From contig JAFGUS010000058.1 in the NCBI GenBank assembly GCA_016938395.1, forward strand, positions 1-33,929: a DNA stretch of 33,929 bases. Direction: 5' to 3'. Below are positions 1-10,065 of the stretch, one piece after another (positions within the stretch are counted from its first letter, which is position 1; the number at the start of each line of letters is the position of its first letter). The DNA comes from Coriobacteriia bacterium (GTDB lineage: Bacteria > Actinomycetota > Coriobacteriia > Anaerosomatales > Anaerosomataceae). The translations under genes were made by a program, and so were the position numbers. The notes beneath the pieces were generated by a model. That model saw only the letters and a list, made by a program, of their open reading frames with translations. It searched no databases and was not told the DNA's origin.

Positions 1-1
1 G

Positions 2-238
2 GCCGCGCTCTGGCGACGACGGCCATGGGGGTACGTCCTCGGGGCGGTCATGTGTGTGAAGGGGCTCACCTATACGCTGGTACTGGCCATGTCATCGGCG
101 GTCGGTGCCGTGCGCGGGATCGAAGGTGCGGCGGCGCAGATCCCGGTCTGGGGCGCCTGGACCGCCGTGGGCCTGCTGGCGGCAGCACTGCTGCTCCGCG
201 GACTGCAGCCGATAGGGGGCGCACGGGCTGGCGACTAG
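2..238 (+). CDS. C-terminal part of a membrane protein (gene begins before the window)
   Basis: The frame is open from the first bases and stops with TAG at 236-238, so only the last 78 residues are present. Two hydrophobic stretches are visible, one around GYVLGAVMCVKGLTYTLVLA and one around WTAVGLLAAALLL. They are joined by a short polar loop with Arg and Glu and followed by a short polar tail. This is the pattern of the end of a multi-pass membrane protein; the family cannot be named from this piece. The stop codon lies in the tetranucleotide CTAG, which also supplies the stop of the convergent TetR gene. An internal ATG at 50 exists, but the upstream residues continue the same hydrophobic pattern, so a longer protein is preferred. 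Confidence 0.7.
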   Translation, partial: AALWRRRPWGYVLGAVMCVKGLTYTLVLAMSSAVGAVRGIEGAAAQIPVWGAWTAVGLLAAALLLRGLQPIGGARAGD

Positions 239-843
239 CCGCCCGCGAACCCCCGCATGATGTGCCCGAGCGTCTCGCGGAACGTCGGCTCATCGAAGCT
301 CGAGATCGCGCGGCCGGTGGCCCTCGCCGTCGGGTAGCGCACCTCATCGGTGCGCAGCGCCGAGTCGGCGGGTGCGATCGGGCGGTCGCTCGCGATGAAC
401 GCGTGCCCGAAGGAGTACGCCACGAGTGACTGGTAGAGTTGGCCGATCCTCTCAGCCGGGAGTCCGCTCCTGGCGAGCACCGCGAGCGGCGCCTCCACGA
501 AGTCGGCCGAGTCCTCCGTGTTGAGCGGGCGGCGGGCAAGCAAGCCGATCGTGCCGGGGTGCTCCACGAGCACGCGGCGGAATGCGACGAACATCTCCTC
601 GGCCATGGCCATCCACTCCTCGGGGAACGGTTCCGGGATGCGCATCTCACCGAAGACGCGGGCGACCACGCCGTCGAGTATGGCGTCCTTGCTGGGGAAG
701 TGGTGGTAGAGGGTCATCGCCTCCACACCGAGTGCCCCGGCGAGTTTGCGCATCGAGAGCGCGTCAGTTCCTTTGGCATCGATGAGCGCGATCGCGGCGC
801 CGAGGATCTCCTCGCGTGTGAGCGGTGTCTCGCGTGGTGTCAT
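235..843 (-). CDS. TetR/AcrR family transcriptional regulator
   Basis: This is a 202-residue DNA-binding repressor. The N-terminal helix-turn-helix is classical: TREEILGAAIALIDAKG, then LSMRKLAGALGV, then the recognition-helix end MTLYHHFPSKDAIL at about residues 8-55. The rest is the all-helical ligand-binding and dimerisation domain, similar in layout to the TetR_C group that follows a TLYHHF recognition helix. Its ATG overlaps the stop of the upstream membrane-protein gene by ATGA (840-843), so the two are translationally coupled and the regulator is the second gene of its operon. A double palindrome at 1608-1640, just upstream of the first gene, is the likely operator, implying autoregulation of the pair. 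The ligand is unknown; a hydrophobic effector sensed for the partner membrane protein is only a guess. Confidence 0.92.
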   Translation of the reverse strand: MTPRETPLTREEILGAAIALIDAKGTDALSMRKLAGALGVEAMTLYHHFPSKDAILDGVVARVFGEMRIPEPFPEEWMAMAEEMFVAFRRVLVEHPGTIGLLARRPLNTEDSADFVEAPLAVLARSGLPAERIGQLYQSLVAYSFGHAFIASDRPIAPADSALRTDEVRYPTARATGRAISSFDEPTFRETLGHIMRGFAGG

Positions 844-1577
844 TGGCCGTCACCGCCCGTGAGAAGGTCCGAGAGCTCGCGCGCGTCGTCCTCGGAGAGC
901 ATGTGGATCGCCCAGCTACGGTCGTGCCCAAAGCCGTCCGGCGCGTTGAAGCAGACGGCCCGTCCCGCTGCGAGCGGATCGATGCCCGCCGCGTAGGGCG
1001 CGATCACGAGGCGCAGTCCATCACGCGCCCATCCCTCACCGATGGTGACGTCGTGGACCGCATCGAGTGGGATCTCCGTCGCTTCGAAGCTGCCATCGGC
1101 GACAAGCGCGGTCTCGCCAAGACCCGGCCACACTCCTGCGCCGATCGCCATGACGATGGCGCTCACGATGAAGACGCCGAGCGCGAGCAGCAGCGCGCGC
1201 CAGTCGAGCTTGACGGCGGCGAGCACGAGAGCCGCAGGCACGAGTGCGAGCGTTATCCCCTGGAGCCAGATCCAGGTCGCATACAGAGCGACGGGTGCGC
1301 GAGGTCCAGCGATCGTCACGGCCTCGTCGGTCGCCACCACGCGAACACGACCCGCGTACCGCGCGGGAGTCCGGTACGACCAGCCGTCGAACACGCGGGC
1401 CCCGTCGGGGACCTCGGCGCCGATGAGGCCGGTCTCAACGGGAGTCGAAGACCTCACGGTCGCAGTGCCGACCGCGGGTCGCGAGAACATGCGGGCGATC
1501 GTGACCGCCATGTATCCCACGCACGCCACCGCGACGGCGACCACGATCACGAGCTGCCAAGTCTGCATCTTGAACAT
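840..1577 (-). CDS. Membrane protein with three TM segments and a cytosolic PH-like C-terminal domain, function unknown
   Basis: This is a 245-residue protein. A first membrane helix lies near residues 9-28 (WQLVIVVAVAVACVGYMAV), followed by a beta-rich segment. A helical pair follows at about 97-150 (WIWLQGITLALVPAALVLAA and the stretch after LDWRALLLALG). The C-terminal 90 residues (IPLDAVHDVTIGEGW... VCFNAPDGFG... LSEDDARELSDLL) look like a bacterial PH-type domain, with beta strands and a closing helix. The start ATG at 1575-1577 has only a weak and distant ribosome site, and a second in-frame ATG lies four codons in, so the start is slightly uncertain. The gene is coupled to tetR by a 4-base overlap and sits behind the proposed operator. 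It may be the TetR target, but no specific function can be assigned. Confidence 0.75.
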   Translation of the reverse strand: MFKMQTWQLVIVVAVAVACVGYMAVTIARMFSRPAVGTATVRSSTPVETGLIGAEVPDGARVFDGWSYRTPARYAGRVRVVATDEAVTIAGPRAPVALYATWIWLQGITLALVPAALVLAAVKLDWRALLLALGVFIVSAIVMAIGAGVWPGLGETALVADGSFEATEIPLDAVHDVTIGEGWARDGLRLVIAPYAAGIDPLAAGRAVCFNAPDGFGHDRSWAIHMLSEDDARELSDLLTGGDGQ

Positions 1578-1607
1578 CGTCGCATCCGTTCCCTCGGAGT
1601 CCTTCTG

Positions 1608-1640
1608 ACCCTTACATCGTAAGGCTTACAGCGTAAGGGT
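1608..1640. promoter_or_regulatory. Double-palindrome operator, probably for the TetR-family protein
   Basis: Two copies of CTTAC-N3-GTAAG lie 14 bp apart (1611-1623 and 1625-1637), nested in a larger exact inverted repeat ACCCTTAC (1608-1615) ... GTAAGGGT (1633-1640) centred on 1624. The site is 31 bp upstream of the membrane-protein/tetR operon start. Symmetric TTAC/GTAA-type sites are common for TetR repressors, so binding by the local TetR is a reasonable inference. Binding is not shown. Confidence 0.6.
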
Positions 1641-1789
1641 AGGCATGCGGCGAACACGTGTCAAGGGGTGGCGAGTGATTCTTCCAGTGAACTCCAACGG
1701 TGCTCCACCTTCATGGAATAACCGCAGCCTTGTGCATGCTTCATAGAGTAGAATGCGCACAAACGTATGCGCTTTGGAGGGGGTAGTCC

Positions 1790-2557
1790 GTGCGGCCGAT
1801 TCACATCATCCCGTGCCTGGACATGAAGAACGGGCGCGTCGTGAAAGGCGTGAACTTCGTCGATTTGCGCGACGCGGGCGATCCCGTGGAGAACGCCGCA
1901 TACTACCGTGAGGCGGGCGCCGACGAGGTGACGATGCTCGACATCGCCGCCACCGTGGAGGGTCGCAAGACACGAGTCCAGTGGGCGCAGGATGTGGCTG
2001 CGGTCCTCGGGAAGGTACCGCTCACCGTCGGCGGGGGGATCAACGAGCTCTCGGACATAGAGGTGCTCTTCGAGGCGGGTGTCGCGAAGGTCTCGATGAA
2101 CAGCGCCGCTGTTGCATACCCCGATCTGGTCACCGAGGCCGCCGAGCGGTGGGGTTCGGAGCGCATCGTGATCGCCATCGATGGGCGCCGGAACGAGGGG
2201 ATGCCCTCGGGCTTCGAGGTGGTCGTGAGCGGCGGCCAAAGAGGCACCGGGATCGACTGCGTCGAGTGGGCGTCCCGCTGTGAGGACCTCGGCGCGGGTA
2301 CGTTGCTGCCCACCAGCATGGATGGCGACGGCACGCTCGCCGGCTACGACCTGAAGTTCACGCGCGCCATCGCCGATGCGGCGGATCTACCCGTGATCGC
2401 ATCGGGCGGCGCGGGGACGCTCGAGCACTTCTACGAGGGTGTGAAGAAGGGGCGTGCGTCCGCGCTGTTGGCAGCCTCGGTGTTCCACTTCCGCACCTTC
2501 ACGATCGGTCAGGTCAAGGAGTATCTCGCCGACAGGGACATCCCGGTCCGGCTCTAA
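1790..2557 (+). CDS. hisF: Imidazole glycerol phosphate synthase, cyclase subunit HisF
   Basis: HisF is a 255-residue (beta/alpha)8 barrel that takes ammonia from HisH and converts PRFAR to imidazole glycerol phosphate and AICAR, in cytosolic histidine biosynthesis. The two catalytic aspartates are visible: Asp11 in IIPCLDMKNGR and Asp131 in IAIDGRR. Family motifs are complete (LTVGGGI, VSMNSAAV, SMDGDGT, VIASGGAG and ALLAASVFHF). Length matches the family. The start is GTG at 1790, chosen for the GGAGGGGG site at 1776-1783 and because the protein aligns from its first residues. No hisH or other his genes are in view; the next gene, 16 bp downstream, is carB. AICAR links this reaction to purine synthesis, but purB lies 17 kb away. 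Confidence 0.97.
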   Translation: MRPIHIIPCLDMKNGRVVKGVNFVDLRDAGDPVENAAYYREAGADEVTMLDIAATVEGRKTRVQWAQDVAAVLGKVPLTVGGGINELSDIEVLFEAGVAKVSMNSAAVAYPDLVTEAAERWGSERIVIAIDGRRNEGMPSGFEVVVSGGQRGTGIDCVEWASRCEDLGAGTLLPTSMDGDGTLAGYDLKFTRAIADAADLPVIASGGAGTLEHFYEGVKKGRASALLAASVFHFRTFTIGQVKEYLADRDIPVRL

Positions 2558-2573
2558 GAGGGAAGGACGTTGC

Positions 2574-5825
<3,252 letters not shown>

Positions 5826-5827
5826 GA

Positions 5828-6292
5828 CTACTCGGCGGCGCCCTGTGCTCCGATGCCATCGATTGAGGTGATGACGACCTCAGGTCCGGCCATCCGGATC
5901 GAGGCGCCGTCGAAGAGCGCGCCAGTCACTATGACGTCGCTCCCCTTGAGGGCTTCCAGCTCGTCGGCGAACTCGTCGGCGTTCTGGATCACCGCGATGT
6001 TTCCCTCGACCCCGGGTGCGCCGGTGAGCGCGTAGAAGCCGCCCTCAAGGTCGATCCACTCGAGCGTGCCGAGGGCGATCACGGTGCCGTCTCCCTGGTC
6101 GTAAAGACCGTTGGCGGGGCGAGTGTCGGACGGCACGTCACTGCCGACCGGGCCAGCGGCGTCTCCGGTGTCATCGCCCGGTGCCTCGACATCGGGTGTC
6201 TCGGCATCCGGCGTTTCCTCGGCCGACGAGCACCCGACGAGCGCGACGCCGAGCATGAGCGCCAGTACGAGCGCGATGGTCTTCGTGTACAT
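5828..6292 (-). CDS. Small lipoprotein, function unknown
   Basis: This is a 154-residue secreted lipoprotein. The signal peptide MYTKTIALVLALMLGVALVG is followed by the lipobox LVGC with the acyl cysteine at 21. An acidic Pro/Asp/Glu-rich linker (about 24-60) then leads to a compact C-terminal domain (about 62-150, from GLYDQGDGTVIALGTLEW to GPEVVITSID) of predicted beta strands, which looks like a small OB-type fold. The ribosome site AAGGAGG precedes the ATG. The gene is convergent with carB, with 2 bp between the stops. No enzyme motif is seen. The acidic tether is typical of actinobacterial surface lipoproteins. Confidence 0.8.
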   Translation of the reverse strand: MYTKTIALVLALMLGVALVGCSSAEETPDAETPDVEAPGDDTGDAAGPVGSDVPSDTRPANGLYDQGDGTVIALGTLEWIDLEGGFYALTGAPGVEGNIAVIQNADEFADELEALKGSDVIVTGALFDGASIRMAGPEVVITSIDGIGAQGAAE

Positions 6293-6375
6293 CGTGCACC
6301 TCCTTGATCGTGAGCGGTTCAGGTCCTATGACGGTCGGGCAAGTGCCGGAGTTCGCATGCCCTGCCGGCCGCTCC

Positions 6376-6849
6376 TCAGGTCTTGATGATCGGCATGATT
6401 ATCTCAGAGAGATACTCGTCGGGGGAGGCCACATCGTCGGGCCCGTTGAGGTATCGCTCGGCCGGTGGGCCGGCCAGCTCGTACCCGTTGTCCTCGATCC
6501 AGGCCCACAGCGCCTGGTAGGTGGGCAGGACGCTGTCGTACGGACCCTTGTGTATGGCGGTGACCACCTGCATCCCCTGGACCTGCTTGATCCCCACACC
6601 GCGTTCGTCCGGCTCTGATTCGGGTGCGTCACTGGTGAGCTGGACCTGGAGCTCCCACACCGCGTCCGCTTCCGAGGAGTCGGACGGGATGTTGAAGTAG
6701 ATCGCTGTGGGTGCGCCCTTGGATCGCAGTTCATGCTCGGCGATCCACTCGTACAGACGGGCGAACGCGTCGGGCGTCTGCTTGTAGGGACCCTTCATCG
6801 GCATATAGGCGACCGCACCGGGTAGCACGTTCCTGATACTTGCTATCAT
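6376..6849 (-). CDS. GyrI-like / AraC-type effector-binding domain protein
   Basis: This is a 157-residue stand-alone small-molecule-binding protein of the GyrI-like superfamily. The duplicated beta-alpha-beta pattern is visible: VLPGAVAYMPMKGPYKQTPDAFARLYEWI in the first half and QVQGMQVVTAIHKGPYDSVLPTYQALWAWI in the second. Each half carries the family's KGPY motif. An IYFNIPSDSSEADAVWELQ segment and a terminal YLNGPDDV...YLSEIIMPI follow. The ATG at 6847-6849 was chosen over longer upstream options because AGGAG lies 8-9 bases ahead and homology begins there. There is no DNA-binding domain, so it probably binds or hydrolyses a hydrophobic ligand rather than acting as a transcription factor. 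It is divergent from the lipoprotein gene at 6969. Confidence 0.87.
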   Translation of the reverse strand: MIASIRNVLPGAVAYMPMKGPYKQTPDAFARLYEWIAEHELRSKGAPTAIYFNIPSDSSEADAVWELQVQLTSDAPESEPDERGVGIKQVQGMQVVTAIHKGPYDSVLPTYQALWAWIEDNGYELAGPPAERYLNGPDDVASPDEYLSEIIMPIIKT

Positions 6850-6876
6850 GAAGATCACTCCTCTAAGGAGGGGTAT

Positions 6877-6972
6877 ATGCCCAAGAGAGACTACCACGAG
6901 GGTACTCGCGGGATGGTGCGGGCGCCATCTGACTATGCCTGTCAGCAACTCACGAAGGGGAATGGCCGATGA
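6877..6972 (+). CDS. Possible 31-codon small ORF preceding and overlapping a lipoprotein gene
   Basis: ATG at 6877 follows AAGGAGGGG at 6866-6873 and opens a frame for 31 residues, MPKRDYHEGTRGMVRAPSDY and then ACQQLTKGNGR. Its TGA at 6970-6972 overlaps the ATG of the downstream lipoprotein in ATGA. The strong ribosome site and the coupling overlap are what real leader or small genes show. The peptide itself has no recognisable motif. The same bases form the divergent gyrI-like upstream region, and CTCCT-CTA-AGGAG is an inverted repeat that gives ribosome-like sites on both strands, so chance is a real alternative. Confidence 0.3.
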   Translation: MPKRDYHEGTRGMVRAPSDYACQQLTKGNGR

Positions 6973-7490
6973 TGAAGCGCACGGTTCTCGGACTACTGGT
7001 GGCGGCACTCGCGCTCACCGTTGCGGGATGCTCCGCCGTGGAAGACAAGATCGGTGAGGAGATCGGCGAGGAGATCGCCGGAGGAATCGTCGGCGGAGAT
7101 GTCGAGGTCGATGGTGACAGCGTCACCATCAGCGGCGAGGACGGCGACGTCACGATCGCGGGCGGCGCCGAAGAGGTGCCCGAGGAGTTCCCGGACGACT
7201 TCCCGCTCTACGACGACGCGGATCTTGAGTCTGCCTCCAGCATCGCTGGTGGGGATGGCGCCTCGTTCTACTTGAACCTGGTCTCGAAGGACGACGCTCA
7301 GACCATCTACGAGTGGTACAAGACCGAGTTCGAGGATGAGGGCTGGGAGATCGTCAGCGACATGAACACGAGCAGTGGCGATGGCCGGACGGCGATCATC
7401 AGCGTGAACAAGCGCGATGTGGATGGAACGGTGACGATCGGCTCGACGGATGACGGTAGCGACATCGGCGTCATCGTGACGGAGAAGTAG
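6969..7490 (+). CDS. Acidic lipoprotein, function unknown
   Basis: This is a 173-residue lipoprotein. The signal MMKRTVLGLLVAALALTVAG ends in the lipobox VAGC with Cys21. It is followed by a repetitive acidic stretch (EEIGEEIAGGIVGGDVEVDGD and SGEDGDVTIAGG), then a folded C-terminal domain from about residue 68. That domain starts VPEEFPDDFPLYDDADLESA and contains SKDDAQTIYEWYKTEFEDEGWEIV. This arrangement, a PxYPxA-like opening followed by YKxxLxxxGW, is common in actinobacterial lipoproteins of unknown function. Two ATGs are adjacent (6969 and 6972). GAAGGGGAA lies a suitable distance ahead. A hairpin terminator follows the stop by about 20 bp. Confidence 0.82.
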   Translation: MMKRTVLGLLVAALALTVAGCSAVEDKIGEEIGEEIAGGIVGGDVEVDGDSVTISGEDGDVTIAGGAEEVPEEFPDDFPLYDDADLESASSIAGGDGASFYLNLVSKDDAQTIYEWYKTEFEDEGWEIVSDMNTSSGDGRTAIISVNKRDVDGTVTIGSTDDGSDIGVIVTEK

Positions 7491-7511
7491 CGCGCAGCGT
7501 ACCTGTGTGAG

Positions 7512-7545
7512 AAGAGGCCCCCGTCGGATGTGGCGGGGGCCTCTT
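7512..7545. terminator. Hairpin terminator between convergent genes
   Basis: AAGAGGCCCCCG (7512-7523) pairs exactly with CGGGGGCCTCTT (7534-7545): a 12-bp stem with a 10-base loop. There is no strong T-run after it on the plus strand. It sits between the plus-strand lipoprotein and the minus-strand efflux operon and is probably bidirectional. Confidence 0.75.
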
Positions 7546-7588
7546 GCGTGTGTCATACCGTCTATGCGCCACAACCTCGGCCGCCGGA

Positions 7589-8077
7589 CTACTTAACCAC
7601 CACGAGGGACGCCGTAGTAACGCCATCGGCTGTCGGCTCGGACACGACCATGATGGTAGCGCCGGTCGTGAGACCGACGGCGTCCTCGGTGTACGCCACA
7701 ACGGTGTTCTCATCGGTGTAGATCGTCTGCGATCCGGTCTCGAGTGAAAGGGTGATCGTATCGTCAGCCACCTCGAGGACCTCACCCTCAAGCGTGCCGC
7801 CCCGAGCCGGGCCTCCCATGCCGGCGCGATCGCCCATGTTCTGTGCAAGCCACGCCTGTCGTTCCTCGTCAGTCATGTCCTCCAACTCGGCCTGCTCATC
7901 GGCGCTCAGATCGGCGAACGGACCACGCCCCGCCGGAGTGCCGTCCGCGCCGACCATGCCCGCAGCGCCACCTGGTGATGCCGCGCTGCGCTGGTAGACG
8001 GTGCCTCCCCAGAAGGCTGCGCCAGCCAGCAGGAGCGTCGCCGCGGCAAGGGTTGCGATCTTCGCTGTTCGGTTCAT
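7589..8077 (-). CDS. Membrane-anchored or secreted small protein of the MacAB-like operon, DUF5666-like
   Basis: This is a 162-residue protein with an N-terminal hydrophobic anchor (about residues 9-26, ATLAAATLLLAGAAFWGG). A Gly/Pro linker follows, then a short acidic helical region (LSADEQAELEDMTDEERQAWL, about 57-77). The C-terminal beta domain (about 93-162) contains LEGEVLEVADDTITLSLETG and IMVVSEPTADG, reminiscent of DUF5666-type OB-like modules. It is the last gene of the efflux operon, 36 bp after the permease, with AAAGGA before its ATG. Location outside the membrane is inferred from the anchor. A role as an accessory or substrate-sensing protein of the transporter is only a contextual guess. 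Confidence 0.78.
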   Translation of the reverse strand: MNRTAKIATLAAATLLLAGAAFWGGTVYQRSAASPGGAAGMVGADGTPAGRGPFADLSADEQAELEDMTDEERQAWLAQNMGDRAGMGGPARGGTLEGEVLEVADDTITLSLETGSQTIYTDENTVVAYTEDAVGLTTGATIMVVSEPTADGVTTASLVVVK

Positions 8078-8113
8078 CGTGATTCCTTTCGTGGGCTGCG
8101 TGAGGCTGTGCGC

Positions 8114-9331
8114 CTACTGGTAGCGGAGGGCATCGATCGGACTCAGCGCTGCCGCGCGGCGCGCGGGATAGTAACCGAACACAACGCCGATGAATGCGCA
8201 TACGCCTGCCGCGAGCAGTACAGAATCGATCGTGATGACGGCGCTGACACCCAGGAGGTTCGCGGCGACGAAGCCGATGCCCCATCCGGCGACCACGCCC
8301 AGAACGCCGCCGATCAAGGTGAGCGTGATCGACTCGGCGAGGAACTGCGCGGAGATCGCGCCGCTGTCGGCGCCGATCGCTTTGCGCAGACCTATCTCAC
8401 GGGTGCGCTCGGTCACCGTGGTGAGCATCATGTTCATGATCCCGATGCCCCCCACGAACAGTGAGATACCTGCGATGCCGGCGAGCAGCGCCGTGAACGT
8501 GCCCGTCACGCTGGAGACCGTCTCGAGCATGTCCGCCATGTTCTGGATCTGGAAGTCGGCGTAGTCGGGATCGCTGATGCCGTGGCGCTGCAGGAGCGTA
8601 GCTTCGACAGACGCCTCGGCCATGTCCATCTGCTCCTCGTCCGTGACCGTGAGCACGATCGAGGACAGGTACTGACTGCCCGTGACATACCGGAACGCGG
8701 TGGAGAGCGGGATGAACGCGGTCGAGTCCGCGTTGCTCAGCCCCGCTCCCTTCTCCTCGAGCACGCCGACCACGGTAAGGAGCATGTTGCCCGAGCGGAT
8801 GTGCTCGCCCACTGGATCGGCCGCCTCGCCAAAGAGGTCCACGGCGAGCGTCGAACCCAGCACGACCACTTGCGCGTTGGCCACGTCGTCGCGCTCGGAG
8901 ATGAACGAGCCGCTCACCACGGTGAGTCCGCTCACCGTGGCATATGCCGGAGTGACTCCCACGATCTGCACGTTGGCATTGGTCCCGTCGGCGACGAGCT
9001 GGGCCTGCCCCTGAGCCGACGGCGCGACGCCGCTCACGAGCGCGAGTCCTGCGAGCGACTCGGCGTCTTCACGGGTGAGGGACTGCACGCTCGCACCGAA
9101 CGACCGCGCACCCGGCCCGCTCTGCCCACCGGCCGAAGGTGAGACGGTCAGCAGATTGGAGCCTGCGGCCTGGATGCTCTGCTCGATAGAGGCCTGCGAC
9201 CCCTGACCGATCGCGATCATCGCGATGACCGATGCGATACCGACGACGATACCGAGGATGGTAAGACCGCTCCGCACCTTGTTGGACGTGAGCGAGTGGA
9301 GTGTTTCTGAGATAAGGTCGGCGAATCGCAT
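8114..9331 (-). CDS. MacB/FtsX-family ABC transporter permease
   Basis: This 405-residue permease has the MacB layout: TM1 at about 20-45 (VRSGLTILGIVVGIASVIAM), a large extracytoplasmic domain (about 46-275) and three C-terminal helices. The FtsX core is GISLFVGGIGIMNMMLTTVT followed by ERTREIGLRKAIGA, which is diagnostic. The gene ends DALRYQ, as many family members do. It works with the ATPase just upstream; its ATG overlaps the ATPase stop in TGATG (9329-9333). With the adaptor protein it probably forms a tripartite-like mechanotransmission exporter for peptides, lipids or antibiotics, adapted to a cell without a typical outer-membrane TolC gene in view. The substrate cannot be inferred. 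Confidence 0.95.
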   Translation of the reverse strand: MRFADLISETLHSLTSNKVRSGLTILGIVVGIASVIAMIAIGQGSQASIEQSIQAAGSNLLTVSPSAGGQSGPGARSFGASVQSLTREDAESLAGLALVSGVAPSAQGQAQLVADGTNANVQIVGVTPAYATVSGLTVVSGSFISERDDVANAQVVVLGSTLAVDLFGEAADPVGEHIRSGNMLLTVVGVLEEKGAGLSNADSTAFIPLSTAFRYVTGSQYLSSIVLTVTDEEQMDMAEASVEATLLQRHGISDPDYADFQIQNMADMLETVSSVTGTFTALLAGIAGISLFVGGIGIMNMMLTTVTERTREIGLRKAIGADSGAISAQFLAESITLTLIGGVLGVVAGWGIGFVAANLLGVSAVITIDSVLLAAGVCAFIGVVFGYYPARRAAALSPIDALRYQ

Positions 9332-10065
9332 CAGGCGTCACCATCCTGGTGGCCTACGGTGGCGGCGTCCTCGACGATCAGTCCGTCCTGTATCCGCACG
9401 ACACGCTTGGTCCTGGCGGCGATGTGGGGCTCGTGCGTGATGAGCACGATTGTACGGCCCTCGGCATTGAGCCGGGCAAACAGCTCCATGACCGCATCCC
9501 CGGTGGCTGTGTCGAGGTTCCCGGTTGGCTCGTCGGCCAGCACGAGCGAGGGATTGTTGACCAGTGAGCGGGCGATCGCGACGCGCTGCATCTGCCCCCC
9601 GGACAGCTCGTTGCTGCGATGGGTCCACAGCGCCGACTCGAGTCCGACCGACTCCAGTGCGGCGACCGCCCGGGCCTCGCGTTCGCCGGGCGGCACCTGC
9701 GTGTAGAGCATCGGCATGACGACGTTGCGCATCACCGTGGAGCGAGGGAGGAGGTTGAACGCCTGGAAGACGAATCCGACCGTCTCGCGTCGCACCTGTG
9801 CCAACTCGTGGTCGTCGAGTGTCGCGACGTTGCGACCGGCGAGGCGGTACGTGCCCTGCGTCGGCGTATCGAGACAGCCGAGGATGTGCATGAGTGTCGA
9901 CTTGCCCGAGCCGGACGGGCCCATCACGGCGGCGAACTCACCCTCGCGGACGGTGAGCGAAACGCCTCGGAGCGCGGGGGTCTCAGCGCCGGCGCCGTCG
10001 TAGACCTTCACCAGATCGCGGGCATCGATCACTGCGGGAGCGATGTCAGCCACGCGGGCCCCCAC
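9331..10065 (-). CDS. MacB/LolD-type ABC transporter ATP-binding protein
   Basis: This 244-residue ATPase has Walker A GPSGSGKST (about 49-57), Q-loop VFQAFNLLP, signature LSGGQMQRVAIARSL, Walker B LVLADEPTGNLD and the switch histidine in VLITHE. The NLLPRSTV and PTGNLD features place it in the LolD/MacB/FtsE group, which pairs with FtsX-type permeases such as its downstream neighbour. The start is GTG at 10065, overlapping the end of the adaptor gene by 20 bp. A second GTG four codons in is equally possible because neither has a clear ribosome site. Coupled translation with both neighbours is likely. Confidence 0.95.
   Translation of the reverse strand: MGARVADIAPAVIDARDLVKVYDGAGAETPALRGVSLTVREGEFAAVMGPSGSGKSTLMHILGCLDTPTQGTYRLAGRNVATLDDHELAQVRRETVGFVFQAFNLLPRSTVMRNVVMPMLYTQVPPGEREARAVAALESVGLESALWTHRSNELSGGQMQRVAIARSLVNNPSLVLADEPTGNLDTATGDAVMELFARLNAEGRTIVLITHEPHIAARTKRVVRIQDGLIVEDAATVGHQDGDA

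Noticed and set aside
1730..1754. Possible hisF promoter (TTGTGC ... TAGAAT)
   Set aside because: The spacing between the hexamers is 13 bp, too short, and no better pair was found.
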